Assembly: GCA_000934385.1 (NCBI GenBank)
Contig: KN880473.1
Location: 62,001 to 126,000 of the forward strand
DNA length: 64,000 bases
Source: Cylindrobasidium torrendii FP15055 ss-10
Lineage: Eukaryota > Basidiomycota > Agaricomycetes > Agaricales > Physalacriaceae
Direction of reading: 5' to 3'
In this document: positions 23,264 to 34,724 of the stretch, piece by piece
How positions within the stretch are numbered: the first letter of the stretch is position 1
Layout: each line of letters starts with the position of its first letter
The notes under the pieces: model-generated
The model's database searches: none
Told to the model about the DNA's origin: nothing
The model's input: the letters and a program-made list of their open reading frames with translations, nothing else
Made by a program: the position numbers and the translations under genes

Positions 23264-23766
23264 CTAGTTATCAATGAAGGGAATATTGGTCACAGGTATG
23301 AGCAGAGTGGCAGATGGGTCGATGAAGTTCCCTTCATCAGCAGCCCGGGCCTTCGCCGCGCGCTCGTCACTAAAGACCTAGTAGAGCACCATGTTGACCG
23401 TGACTGACTTAGTGGACCGTAAGACTTACCTTGAACAAGTCGTCCCAGGAAGCTGCTTCCATTAAAGCAACACCATCCCACTGCTCAGTCGTCTTCGCCC
23501 CGAGCTGAGAAAATCGGGCATTGATTTCATCATGTACATGCATCTGCAATCCAATGATAAATAAATCAGTGAGGATAGACCTTAAAAGTGCAACGCACCT
23601 GATGGAACTTTAGCAATCCTGGCTCAGGCATGAATTCAGCCATCATTGGGCTATGCTTCTTCCACCAATACTCGCAGAAGTCCGCCCTCGACATTCCTTC
23701 CTTGCGCTTGACGAGCACAAGAATGCGCGCGCGCTCTGATTTCGAAGGCACAGTGATGTTAGCCAT
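23264..23766 (-). CDS. EthD-domain protein
   Basis: Three exons (23766-23599, 23543-23430, 23377-23264) encode 131 residues forming a single dimeric alpha-beta barrel of the EthD type (PF07110). Supporting segments are ILVLVKRKEGMSRADFCEYW, KHSPMM, LKFHQ, then WDGVALMEAASWDDLFKVFSD and the C-terminal FIDPSATLLIPV. Fungal EthD proteins occur in secondary metabolism (for example polyketide cyclisation or decarboxylation) and in ether degradation loci; here no polyketide synthase or P450 lies nearby, so the role stays open. The second and third exons are both 114 nt. The ATG at 23766 directly precedes the first strand. Confidence 0.87.
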
Positions 23767-24775
23767 GGTGATAGAGCAATATCGTGTTCTGCTGACCTCG
23801 CCTGAGTAATAGTACGAGTTAAGTATGAGACAACTGTTATACCCCCAGCAGACTTGACTCGGCAAAACGGGCAATACTCGTAATAAACATCGTCTTAAGT
23901 ACACGACGACACGGCAAGGTAAGTGCTCGAGCTGTCACAGAGGCCGTAGAAATTCCAGAATTTTGAAAACTCGACTCCGTGCAAGGAAGACATGCTCACT
24001 GGGCTCGCGAGATCGCAGGTTTCCCTCGTCAAAGCTCTAGAATTAATCGAAGCGTCATTCATCATTTGAAAGGAAAATAAATCAGACGCTAATAGATATA
24101 ACATGCATTTTGGAGTTCGGGTGAGATGTATGAGTGTATCACAAGTGGACGGCAAGTGAGCCTCGGCGAGTGGCGCTCGATCGTTGTTGATTTCATCACC
24201 GGCGAAATTCGGCAGGCTCGCGCCCAACCATCAGTCACTCAGCTTGAGCTTGAACCGCAACGGACACGATGGAATTGTAAAACGGCTGCGGAAAATAGCT
24301 TCCATACACATTGCTGCGATTTCTCCTCCTTCAACGATCGTGACTCAACTTAGTGCCCGGCTTAAATTCGCATATTCTTGAAGCAAACGCACAGCGCAGC
24401 AAGGACGGGTTGGCTTCCGGACTACGGACAATGAGAACGCGCAAGTAGACTTCGGAAAACTGGATGTATGGCCCCTTTCAGGTAACTTCTCAAACCATGA
24501 AACGCATCATTTCCATGGCTGCACGGATCTGTCGGCAGGATAGCTGCTTTTGGAGATACACAAGACGTCGCAAACTCATTACTATCCATTGGCTATTCCC
24601 TTCGCACCCAATATCCGATTCTTTCTTACTCGAGACAGAGCCAAGTACTTGCGATGTGTGTCATTCCAAGACTAAATGGCCGTGTACAAAAGCAAGGCGC
24701 AAATTTGGCGTTCTCTATCCTCTCTTCACCCCTCACATCTTTCCTCTTACTATCTATCCGTTCATCTCGACAGCT
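23767..24775. other. Intergenic, about 1 kb, divergent promoters
   Basis: Separates the EthD gene (minus) from the peroxygenase gene (plus). The segment 24464-24775 is open in one frame but is best read as promoter and 5' UTR of the peroxygenase. No other feature is supported. Confidence 0.45.
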
Positions 24776-25800
24776 ATGATGAGCTCTTCCTTCTCCTTCC
24801 TCGCGTTCGCAGCTGCAGTTGCTTTCTCTTCGAGTGTCGTGGCCTGGCCGACTGCGAGGGACGACCATGGTTTCCAAGAGCCTGGAGACAACGACGTCCG
24901 TAGCCCATGCCCAGGTCTGAACGCGTAGGCTTTCTACTCAATTTTCTGTTGATATCACTGCTGACAATGGTGCTCAGTCTAGCCAACCATGGGTACCTTC
25001 CTCGGGATGGCAAGAACATCACTATTCCCATTATGATGGACGCCGCCCTACGTGAGCATGCCGCCCTTCTCATCAGTTTGCATACTAAGGGTGTACAGAG
25101 GGGTATAATATCCAGCCAGAGGTCATTCTCCTCGCCGCGAGAGTCAGTCTCATGACGTCGACTTACGCCTGGGATGCCTTCAGCCTCGAAGATATTCGAC
25201 TGTAAGCTCTCCAACAAGTTCAAACATCGGCCGTACTCACACCCGTCGGCAGTCACGGAAACATTGAGCACGACGCGTCGCTATCCCGCATGGACGAGGC
25301 GCTCGGCAGCAACTGGGAGTTCAACGAGGACATTTACACGACTCTTGCCAACTCGAATCCCGGCGTCGACTACTACAATGCGTCGTCTGCGGGAGAGGTG
25401 CAGCGTCTCCGCCTTGAGCAATCCCTCCGTGACAACAACGCGACGCACAATACGCTCAGCGAGCTGACCATCCGTACCCGCGAGAGTGCGCTCTACCTCT
25501 CGGTTATGGGCGATCCCGAGACGGGCGTGGCTCCAAAGGAGTGCGTTTCCATTCGCGTTTCTTGACCACACCTTACTAATGTGCTTTTTGTTCAGATACG
25601 TCGATATCTTCTTCAGGGAGGAACGCCTGCCCATTGAGGAAGGTTGGAAGCGGTCGGACGTCCCAATCAACGATGACCTGATCAATGCTGTCGAGAAGGT
25701 TATTCTGGACGCTTCCCAGTGGCCAGGACCCGTTGAAGGCCAATGTGCTTGGGTTAGGACCGACCCTGGCGATGACCTCGACATTGTCGGCCCGCGTTAA
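24776..25800 (+). CDS. Secreted unspecific peroxygenase / heme-thiolate haloperoxidase (short type)
   Basis: Five exons (24776-24924, 24978-25051, 25099-25201, 25253-25540, 25596-25800) give 272 residues, the length of short (group I) fungal peroxygenases. A signal peptide covers residues 1 to about 24. The heme-ligating cysteine is C45 in the PCPGLN motif, followed by ANHGYLPRDG. The magnesium/catalytic EHD motif is at 114-116, and E186 in TIRTRESALY fits the distal acid-base glutamate. IFFREERLPIEEGWK is typical of the family. Two N-glycosylation sequons lie at N151 and N171. The enzyme should use hydrogen peroxide to oxygenate C-H bonds or aromatics outside the cell. All splice joins fall where the family alignment needs them. 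It is convergent with the next gene. Confidence 0.93.
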
Positions 25801-25888
25801 GGTAAACAGTGAGCTTGAAAGTGGGTCACGAATATTCAAGATATGGACAAGTCGGACATTAGGTACATTTATCTATGGGTTTTGAGAA

Positions 25889-26797
25889 TCATACTGGGAA
25901 ACTGTCCCGCGCGATCTTCACGATTCTCCACAACGGGACTTCTACATCCGGGAGCCATCCCTCTAGAACACCAGGATACTGGATTGAGATAGTCGCTGTC
26001 CTGGAAGCGAGGTCGATTGCCACCAGTTTCCATAAGAAAATTGGTTTATCAGGTTGGCGTAGTTCGAAGAGCTTTCCTAGTACACAGGATTCGCTTTCGA
26101 GGAATTCGAGCTCAGCGTCCGAGTCAATGTCAGACGGACAAGAGTCGATGTCAGACAGAGATCCGAGTCTAACTCCGATTCGGATTCTTCTACTTCGAAC
26201 GACGGGGGCGGGCAACCGTCGTTTGGAATACCCATTCGCTCACAGCGGGCCGCGTAGCTATGGTATGAGTTTAGAACAACGCCAGCCCATGATGAATTTA
26301 TAACGTACCGTTCCTCCCAATGCGCATCGTACAATGGCTTCACAAGTGGATTCCTGACTACTGGACGATGCACCAGAAATTCGTAGGCAAGGCATGCGCC
26401 ACCAAGCGCGCAGAATAAACGTGTAACTGCCCTGTTGCATCGTTCATCAGAACAGGGGGCTTTCAAAACACGAAACCACTCACATCTGGGGTGTGCTAGC
26501 TGGAATGGCCAACTTCGAATCGTACAGAGCGAGCACGTCGAGAGCCTCGCGCCAACCGTAGGCACTGAGGTCCTCTGGCCGAAGAGAGCCGCGGTTAACT
26601 GCAGAGGCTAGTTCGCCGATATCTTCGTCGTGCTCAAGGTCTTCCATGGCATTCATCACAAGCTCGGGGTCAAAGTCTTGCACAGTAGCCCCCGGTGCCA
26701 AGGCGTGGTTGTGGAATGTGTAGTCCAAGAGACGCTCAACAAGTTCTCGGACGGTGAAATGGTGGGGGCGGAGTGGGGTGTCAATGGTGATGGCCAT
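25889..26797 (-). CDS. Orphan protein, 3' structure uncertain
   Basis: Exon 1 (26797-26484) and exon 2 (26431-26309) are well supported by GT-AG introns with matching phase. They encode an N-terminal helical region (VRELVERLLDYTFHN...) and a probable membrane-spanning or buried stretch (LFCALGGACLAYEFL). After the third intron (26308-26258) two reading frames both look coding. One ends at 26077 after an acidic PPPSFEVEESESE stretch; the other (to 25889) contains LELRQPD-like and strand-rich sequence such as KLVAIDL and ISIQYPGV. A 71-nt intron from 26243 to 26173 with a GTGAGC donor would join them, leaving a 14-nt exon, but I cannot prove it. A frameshift is the alternative. I do not recognise the family. 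Confidence 0.5.
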
Positions 26798-28992
26798 GAG
26801 AAATAAGTGTGTGAGTGATGGTAAAGCACAGGATCGAGGATAAAAATTTGTGGGGCCAAATGTGATTCACTCGGCGTTCGGACCGCTTTAAGACATCTTA
26901 GTTCACGTTCGGAACTCATCGATCATCGGCCAACAAAGCCGATGTGGCGTGGGCGGTGTAAGCAGGTCGACGTCCTGATTGGAGTTCAACTTGGACACGC
27001 CAGGGGCTTTGCTCAAGGCCCCAAAATGCTTACGTCTTTGCAAGAGCAACAATAGTGGTTTGGCTTCTGGTCAAGACCCAGAACGAGTGGCACTCGGATA
27101 TTGCTGGACTTATTGATGGCTCCTTACTGTGGCGTGGTCTTTCTTAAAGCTGAATATGGCGCCCACAGCGAAGAGAAAAAGGCTATAAGACTCAATTCAG
27201 GACGATTTATTATTTATGTGACAGTAAAACAGTTCACTAAACGAGATTCAGAGTACTTCGCGAAAGACGGTACATAGTCCATCTGCACATGAGCTATCGC
27301 GGAGGAACCTCCCCTCACCTTCTGAAAAATGAAGCCGAATGACTCATAAATACGTACTGATGCGTTATCGTAGAACAGTAGGCTCTTTGAAAAGATTTAC
27401 ACATGTAGAGCAACCCATCTCCGACCTGCACACGCTCTATGTCATCCACACGGTATCGCTAACATGTCGGTTTATGGTAAACCTGCCGCAAAATCTGTCT
27501 GACTTGAGCTCTTTTGGCTGGCTGGGCCGAGTCATGGGTGGAAAGCGTCTCGTGGAAGTCATGCGAGTGCGTCGATTATCGAACAAAACGCAGAGAAATA
27601 AAAGAGAGTGCCTCCGTTTAGTATATCTTGCACTCTCTGGAAGTAGGTGGGCCAATATGATGGATCGGTCCGGGTGCCACTCACCGTCGAGGCTTGGCCT
27701 CGCCGAAAAGCTGGCAGACTGAACGAGCCTAGAGGATTGACCTCCCAGACTGGGATATTTACATGGATATACGCTGTCAAACAAAGAAATAGTCGCCATC
27801 GATACTTGGTGGGCACCAGAATACAGTTCGGAGCGGAATTATCTGACATTAACGATGGCCATGTTCATGCAAGTGCTTGAGCATGACTGAAGGAGACTGA
27901 AGGGCGATTGTAAAGGCTCGTCGTATCTCGCAAATCAGACGAAACAGAGGCAAAATTCTGGGAATTTTCGCGAAGTAAATTTTGCCACAAGGTTGGGACA
28001 CGGGGGAATGTGAGAGGAAATCGTCTCACGCGTCTCCTCGGCGTTGTAGAAACTCGTCGAACATTTACCTGAGCATTACGGGGACGACTCTACCGTGTCG
28101 GCCTGAAAGTGGAGCCCTGTGGAAGGCTGAGGAAGGATCAAGGAAGGGTTGGGAAGGGCGGAAAGCGACGTAGTGGTCGGTAGTTCGAATCCGGATCATT
28201 CCGAGCTGTCAGCCGGCCTGAGTACAAAAGCAAGTCAGCAGGAGCCTATGTCGTGCTTTTTCTCGATTGAACAGACTGATTGGAATATGTTCCAGGAAGT
28301 TCGTTTTTCTTGGGGCGAGTAGTCTTTCTCAAGTGTGTTTATTCAATGACCTATCGTGAACGTTCGCATCCTGGAATAGCAGCCAAGCACCCTACGCGAC
28401 CGTCGGAGACCTACAAACGCAGGCTAGCGCGCCCAGGCTGCATTCTACAGTCGTCTCCTATCACAGCACCAGCCTCCTCTACATATGCTTTACAGATATT
28501 GCTTAGGGGCATAGGCCTCCAAGCCCTGGGCAGACCTGGGGCTGACTGATCCCACACTGCTCGGCGGAGGTAGCTGATGCGCCAGGCCACTACTAAGTAA
28601 ACTGCCAAATCGGTAATGAGTTCCATAATGCATGACGCATGGGTAATTTGATGATAAAAGACCTGCAGGATGGAAGAGATTGTGAAATGTTTCTTGCCGC
28701 CCTCGACCATTCTGGCCTACTTACGGGTGCATCAGCGCTTCAGCCCTTGTGAGGCGCTCAGCGGCCCCGGGCGGCGCGCCTGCCGACGGCATCCCAATGC
28801 ATTTCCGATGAGCGACTTACAATCAGTACGTCATGATGATGGGCCTGTCGCTCTTGAGAGATGCGAGTCTGGATGGAGGTGTAATGTCAGCCGGCCGTTC
28901 AGCCCTTTGCGCTCAACCACCACCATGACTGTCGTTGCAACCTCAGACAGCGCTGGATATTGCTGGACTTCACCAGCAACAGCCTTGCAGCG
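26798..28992. other. Gene-poor stretch, about 2.2 kb
   Basis: No gene with consistent splice sites or known motifs could be built. Short frames on both strands around 27340-27850 and 28280-28710 lack domain signals. One minus-strand frame near 28630-28560 (LITDLAVYLVVAWRISYLRRA) faintly resembles a helix of mushroom multi-span membrane proteins but is isolated, so it may be a relic. At 28172-28183 GTTCGAATCC resembles a tRNA B box without a foldable tRNA. Confidence 0.35.
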
Positions 28993-29355
28993 ATGACGGA
29001 AGCGAATGGCGCCAAGGACTCCAACGTCGACACTCCAATCTCTGCTACCTCGCTACTTACCATCTTATTATACAACACAACCGCCTGCGCACGACGACAA
29101 CCAGCCGACTCGAGATCGCAGGATTCGACGCCGTCGAATCTACTTCCCCGTCTACTTCCAAATAGTTGCCGGTCCAAGGCCAACCTCCTGTATGCGCTCT
29201 CGGAGGCCTGGTGTTCGAGGAGGAAGGAGAGAGGGTACAAAGACAAATTCTCCACAGGCGCCAGTCGGTACGTCGCACGCATAGCAAGTTTCCCGAGAAA
29301 CTAATGATATTACAGATTGTCTAGCACATCCATTGTAGCCCTAGCGAATATATAA
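28993..29355 (+). CDS. Possible small two-exon gene, unknown
   Basis: The only argument is a near-ideal intron at 29268-29315: GTACGT donor, CTAAT branch-like element, TTACAG acceptor, 48 nt. One frame runs from ATG 28993 through it to a stop at 29355 (about 105 residues), starting MTEANGAKDSN. Another frame would also be spliced open to an earlier stop. There is no recognisable domain, and the 3' end overlaps the TATA-like element of the BTB gene. Treat as tentative; a spliced non-coding transcript is equally possible. Confidence 0.22.
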
Positions 29356-29356
29356 G
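29349..29356 (+). promoter_or_regulatory. TATA-box-like element upstream of BTB gene
   Basis: TATATAAG about 230 bp before the proposed ATG at 29582. Motif evidence only; the distance allows a long 5' UTR. Confidence 0.35.
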
Positions 29357-29581
29357 GTCACGCGTCGGTCACGCAATGAAAACCCATCAAGAGTGGTGCA
29401 GATGCAGCGAATCAGTTTTATCGTCGACAGAGTCTGGACGTTCATGGGAGCCACCGACGTAGAGGGCTCAGGGAGAGGTTAGAGGGAGATCGCGCAGGAG
29501 TGGTGCATGACGCTGAGCTTGGTAAGCTGCCGGCCTCGAGCGTGACTGACAACCAAACTCCACTTCCATCTCCCATCACCT

Positions 29582-30928
29582 ATGAGTTTTTACAGTAAGA
29601 CCTCAACTACACCAGCAAGCATGGTCGCCGTACTCATCCACAATCGTAGACACTGCGAATTTCAATGACTGGCAATCGGTCGCCAGCATCACCCCTTTAT
29701 CTTCAAACGATGACCTGCAGAACCTTGGCTCGCTGGGAAACTGGGATGGCGCACTGGACCTAGCAACAGGACAGGTGCGCTTTACGCCGACATATGCGGT
29801 GCCGTGGCGCTTATCCCCTACTGTTCTTTGCCGGACTCCCAGCTTCTACAAAGCGATGCCACGACAAGTGCTTCTTCCCCGCCTCGGTTTCAAACAAATG
29901 CTTCGGATAAAGCAGCCTCATTGCAACAATATCGTGCAGAGCAAGCAAAACATCACATTAATCATTTTTCGGGCAAAATTGTGCGCGCTACCCTTCGTCC
30001 CCTCTGTGTCATCGGGCAGCTGATAGGTGTTCACAGGCGGATGGTTGGCAGTCCGTATCCACCACTTTCCACCCAAACGCACAGTTAGGACAGCCGGGCC
30101 AACTTCCGGACATCATTCTCCAATCCGTCGACGGCGTCCTGTTCCACGTTCACTATGATGTACTCAACCAAATCTCCGACAACGGTTTTGGCAACTTTCT
30201 GCAAGAACCATCTCCCATCGCATTCAACCAGTCTTCCCAAGGTCTCAACATTATCCTCCATGCGATCTATGACATTCCAGCTGCCAAATTCCATCACCCT
30301 ATAAACCTGCTCATTGACACCGTCGATTCACTCACATCCTACGGCGTGCATCCCAGTCGGCTTGTCCATCGCAATTCGTCTCTCTTCCAGCTCCTATATC
30401 TACACGCTCCGCAGCACCCTATGGAACTGTACATGCTCGCAGGCGCTCATCGGCTCGAGGAGCTCGCCATCATGGTCTCAGCACATTTGTTGTCCTTTCC
30501 ATTAGACCGCCTATCAGACGAGATGGTTGACCGGATGGGTGCACTTTTCCTCAAGCGCCTCGTCTTTCTCCACCTCGACAGAATCAAAGCCTTGAAAGCC
30601 ATTCTCAGTCAACCACCCCCGCCTCATGGATGCGGCGACGACCCACAGAGAGCATGGGCGCTGGCCGCGGCCTCAGTTGCTAACGATGCGATGGCCGGTC
30701 AGTGCGTTCTCAATGCGACCAGCTCCAACTTGACATCCCTAGGTATGTCTCCCCAGATGCTAGTATCGTCTATGAAGCGCAGCGCGGGCGATATGCGTTG
30801 TACCCACTGCCAGGAAAACACCCAACGGTCACTAGGGATAGCTGCAATGAAATGGGCGAACGTGAAGGTTCGTCTGTCTTCTATTTCCATGCGGAGGGGG
30901 ATGCTGATGTCTGCAGGCAACGATTTGA
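29582..30928 (+). CDS. BTB/POZ-like domain protein (mushroom-expanded type)
   Basis: Six exons: 29582-29594, 29650-29774, 29843-29980, 30037-30697, 30743-30867 and 30917-30928, about 357 residues. The BTB-like core starts near DIILQSVDGVLFHVHYDVL and continues with LNIILHAIYDIPAAKF, LIDTVDSLTSYGVHP, HAPQHPMELYMLAG and LSFPLDRLSDEMVDRMGALFLKRL. A Cys pair in CTHCQ lies near the C-terminus, and the last codons VKATI match the usual VKRTI end of this family, which is why the final 12-nt exon was added. Such proteins are multicopy in Agaricomycetes; possible roles as Cullin-3 adaptors are unproven. The start is uncertain: an alternative first exon at 29508-29522 spliced to 29616 would replace the first residues with a segment reading AWSPYSS. 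Confidence 0.8.
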
Positions 30929-33492
30929 ACGACGAATCATCACGCAAAAGATACGATATTTATTGACATACGGACAGTCGATCACCGGGGAGGACATACA
31001 CGGACCCTCTTCTCGCATGCGTCGGCGACGAGCAACATGCAGACATATAAACACGGACTCTGCATTGCTTTTACTCATACTTGGTTTTTTTGTTTCCTTT
31101 GCACACATGGCCTCCGCACATTCGTATCTATTCGCAACGCTTTTTTTCGTCGTCACATTCCCGTATTTTGTGTTCTTTTTCGACGGTGCTTAGGCCAACA
31201 CGATCTTCTTCCATCGTACTGTACTATACTCTCTGCCCCGCGCCTTTCTAACTGCATACCTTCACAAAACGAGGCATCATCCTCATATAATAGCTCTCGT
31301 GGACGTGTGGATCATGGGCAGTAGATCTATGCGATGTTCAAAAATGTATATGTTGTCAGTGGGCCCAAAAGTTGACTGGTCTTCTAATCATGGTACGTAC
31401 CAAGGTGCGCTCTTGTCTTGCTTATCATCCGTGGAATTTCTGCTATGTGGTATGGATCTGACCGACATGCTATAGTTGCCACTGAGACCCGCGCGAGTGC
31501 CTCACTTTCCAAACGGTCTGAACGCGAAGCGGCGATGTCCTCTCGTGAGCTTCCCCGATGTCCAAGATTGGGATAGCTGCAGAGTCTTCAATGGCTTGAG
31601 GATGTGCTGATATGGATTGGCATCGGCCATCGAAGTGTATCACGTACGCCTTGAGTCTTGAATTCATGCCGTCGTGCCGTCGAGGTGAGTGGGTTGGTGT
31701 CCCTCTGATTGAGTCACGGTGGCGATTGGAAGCTGGACTCAAGGCTTCATGTATATCGGCCAAGACAATATGAGCGGCACGTCCTTGTTCCATGGCCTCA
31801 AGCTTCGGGTGTCTCCGTCTTCTTTCCCTCCGACTGTACGCCGATACATGCTTTATCTCTTCTTGAGGCGCCGATATGTACTCTAACGTCTCCTCGAGGC
31901 ATAAGGGATGTCCTTTGTCCCGCTTCTAGCTCTGTATGGGACTTCTGGACTGGCGTAGGACGGGCGAGATTGTCCTGACTACTCGACAGCCAATGCACAA
32001 AGAATGGGGATGTCCCGCTGATGCCATTGTAGCCCTGGGCATAGCGCCCGAAGACGAGCAAACTCGCTATCTGCTGAGTGTTCATTCGGGATCGACGTGA
32101 TGCCCATTGGAAGCGTGAGAAATTGTCAAATGGCCTGAAATCTGCTCGTGTTCGCTGAAACTGCCGGCGCGAGACCATCGAGCTCTAAGTCAAGGTCAAC
32201 CCCGGTGGGAGCAATCTGGCGCTCGTCTTCGATATCTGTCGCCCGCCATTGGCGTTGATTCATTTGACATTCAATGTGTTTTCCGAGCTCACTATGGCGA
32301 GGGCCTCTTCGTATACAGTTCCGAATTCTTTTGAACGTCTTCGTTCTTCTCATATCCTCGCAGACGACACCCCAAAAGACGTTCGACGACCTTTTTATCT
32401 CCCTCTTCAGACGCGAGGAGAGCGGCAGTGTGCGTTTCGTTTTTTGTCTCTGGTGCTACATCACATTCACATCACAATCAAAGGCCTACCAGCTAGTGCT
32501 CGTCGCTATCACATATGAGATGATAATTTCTCAGACGGAACCAACCGCTCGCGTACTGCAGCTAATTTGCTTCAAGTCGTGGGACGAGTGAGAGCTTTGC
32601 GAAACGGAACTATTTATTTCTGATTTCGGCTCATAGATTCGAAAACTACGAGCGCGACGCGAGAGAGTGGCAATATTTTGGCTGTACCGTTATCAAGCTT
32701 AAGCGCACTCGAGTGATCGGTGCAGAGTCGCTCGGAACATTAGGGCCATATTCAAATAAAAAACGTCCCTAGAGTTCAAATATATATGCTGAGCAACAGC
32801 AACCATCAGATTTCCGATTTTATTTACCTAGAAATCTTGCTTCATCCGCGACCTCTGGTGAATAATAAATGAGTAGAATTTGACATACACATCCTCAACA
32901 CAATCCGTCCTGATAGCCACCCTCCACGTCCTTCTCTGCGTATTTACAAACGGATGATGCCGTATTTTTATGTACTGTGCGGATCTCAAGTTCGTCGAGA
33001 TTGCTGACGGCGAAAGTTGTGCTCTCTTGAGTATTAGCTAACACAGTATTGATCGTTGATTGTGAGGATGAGAGAATATTCGTCACTGTGTCAGTATTGG
33101 ACTCAGATAAAGATATTATAAGTAGTTGTGGTAGCGAATTTAGAGAGTAGCGAAGCCGGAGGATATGGCGAGCCGTTGGCCAACGCGGATGCTAGAGTGT
33201 GACGGCAGGCAATGGCGCTCTGTCGGACGCCCTTATTGATTCAGCTTCGAGCCTTATTAAAGTGTCGAAGGCCGACTCCGAGGCCAAATTGAAGACCATG
33301 CAGGCCGTCTGAGTATGCTTAGGACCCGTTGCTGTTACGATGTGACCCTCAGTAAGCTGAGTCAGCCGAGGGTCATTTTCCTCATCCGGAAAATAATACC
33401 ATTTAAAGGCATTTGGCCTGTACCTTGGTCCATCAACTTGATCTCTTCCTCGCTCCATCATCACACCACACAAATACCTGTCGATACTCATT
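30929..33492. other. Gene-poor stretch, about 2.5 kb
   Basis: Begins with the BTB 3' UTR. Minus-strand frames at 31470-32353 are open in pieces but show no domain and cannot be spliced into one frame convincingly. At 33192-32895 two minus-strand frames are in the same phase separated by one TAG (33192-33194) and have a balanced amino-acid composition, so a decayed gene is possible. AT-rich around 32600-32900. No repeat ends were found. Confidence 0.35.
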
Positions 33493-34724
33493 ATGGCCAC
33501 CCTACCGCTCTCTCCCACCCACAGAGACGCGTCAGACAAGGAAAATCCAGCATCTACATGCGACACAACCACGAAAAACCTCCACTCCCCCCGACTTTCT
33601 GTCACAACAGCTCTCAGCGCCGTCAATCAAATCCGCCTCACGGATGATGACATCCACTTTGAAGTCCTCATTTCAAACGACGACAAGCGCATTGCTCGGG
33701 CACAAGGAGTCCCACAGGATGTTGATCCTCGCAGAGTCGTCGACAACAACGGTGAGGCAGCATCCAACGGTCTTGGCATTGTACGCACGGAGACCAAATA
33801 CCTCAAAATCGGAAAGTCACCATTCCCAAACAATAACAAGGCATTGGAAGAAAACTATGAGACTACGGCATCTGTCGAGCTTTGTGCTGGAGACAAAGAC
33901 CTCGACGGTGACAACGAGACTCCTGCGGAGCATGCCACCTCTCTCTCGTGTCAAAATTCATTGCTACACACGCCGAAAGATGGCACAGCTCTAGTTACGA
34001 GCTTCAATCTCACCAAAAGGAACCATTCTACTGCGTTTGGGTCAACATTGATCGACGTACGCTCTCAGAAGCGTGCGGCCCCAACTCTTCCAGAGCCTTT
34101 CCCTCAACCGAAGCATTCGAAACCCTCTATTGAGTGGCCATTTATTCCGACCGATGTGTACTATTGGCACAGCCTTGATCCCACGAGAGGCGTTGCCATT
34201 GATGAGTATGTTGAGCATTGCATTTGAGATAGAGCAGAAGTATGACGTATTTTTGCAGGTGCATCATTCGCGAGACCACGGATACCTTTGCAGCGGCTTA
34301 CCCAGCTTATGAGCTTGGTGGTCACTTGTCGTACTACACTCTCCCCGACGACAAATTCCGCATCCTTGTCCATGCCTATGATGGAGACGAAGTCAAGACA
34401 ACCTTCAAGAATGACCGCTCCGACCCAACAATTGGAGTTGACATGTGCAGGCTACTTAAGGCCCACCCTTACCTCACTATCAGAGCCGTAGAGCAAGGGC
34501 AGTTTCACTATGCCTACCACAAACGCAAGTTCTGCGGCACAACACGATATGTGTGTCCCCATTGTAAAGAACCGTTTTCGTCAAGGGATTCAAAAGGCAC
34601 AAAGCACTTTGTAGAATGCCGCAAGCTTGCAGAGATGGAGAAAATTGTTCAAAAAGTAAACGAAAGTTGGTTTATTATCCCAGGATATCGTTATAGGGAG
34701 GCATGGTTTCCTGCTGTTGTGTAA
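33493..34724 (+). CDS. Orphan protein with C-terminal Cys/His metal-site motif
   Basis: Two exons (33493-34205, 34259-34724; intron 53 nt) give 392 residues. The N-terminal 230 residues are hydrophilic, rich in Ser, Thr, Asp and Pro, probably disordered. Exon 2 encodes a globular region (ETTDTFAAAYPAYELGGH, FRILVHAYDGDE, LTIRAVEQGQFHYAY). It ends in a candidate zinc site C-P-H-C-x13-H-x3-C (CPHCKEPFSSRDS...KHFVEC), a C2HC variant of a C2H2 finger. I do not recognise the family. A nucleic-acid-binding role is possible but only by analogy. The start ATG is the first in frame and lies close to an upstream stop. Confidence 0.68.

Noticed and set aside
12313..26797. Possible secondary-metabolite cluster (FAD monooxygenase, SDR, EthD, GST, peroxygenase)
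   Set aside because: No backbone enzyme (polyketide, peptide or terpene synthase) or transporter is present, genes are on both strands and interrupted by unrelated genes.
28165..28195. GTTCGAATCC, a tRNA B-box-like sequence
   Set aside because: Flanking bases do not form a T stem and there is no A box at a suitable distance.
28560..28710. Hydrophobic minus-strand frame suggesting a multi-span membrane protein
   Set aside because: Only one helix is recognisable and no neighbouring exons with matching phase were found.
27090..28975. Shared 16-mer GGATATTGCTGGACTT at about 27098 and 28956, considered as a repeat or transposon end
   Set aside because: A single 16-nt match is expected by chance about every second window of this size, and the flanks do not align.
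31470..32353. Series of minus-strand frames considered as one gene or a transposon remnant
   Set aside because: No transposase, reverse transcriptase or terminal repeats; frames could not be joined by plausible introns.
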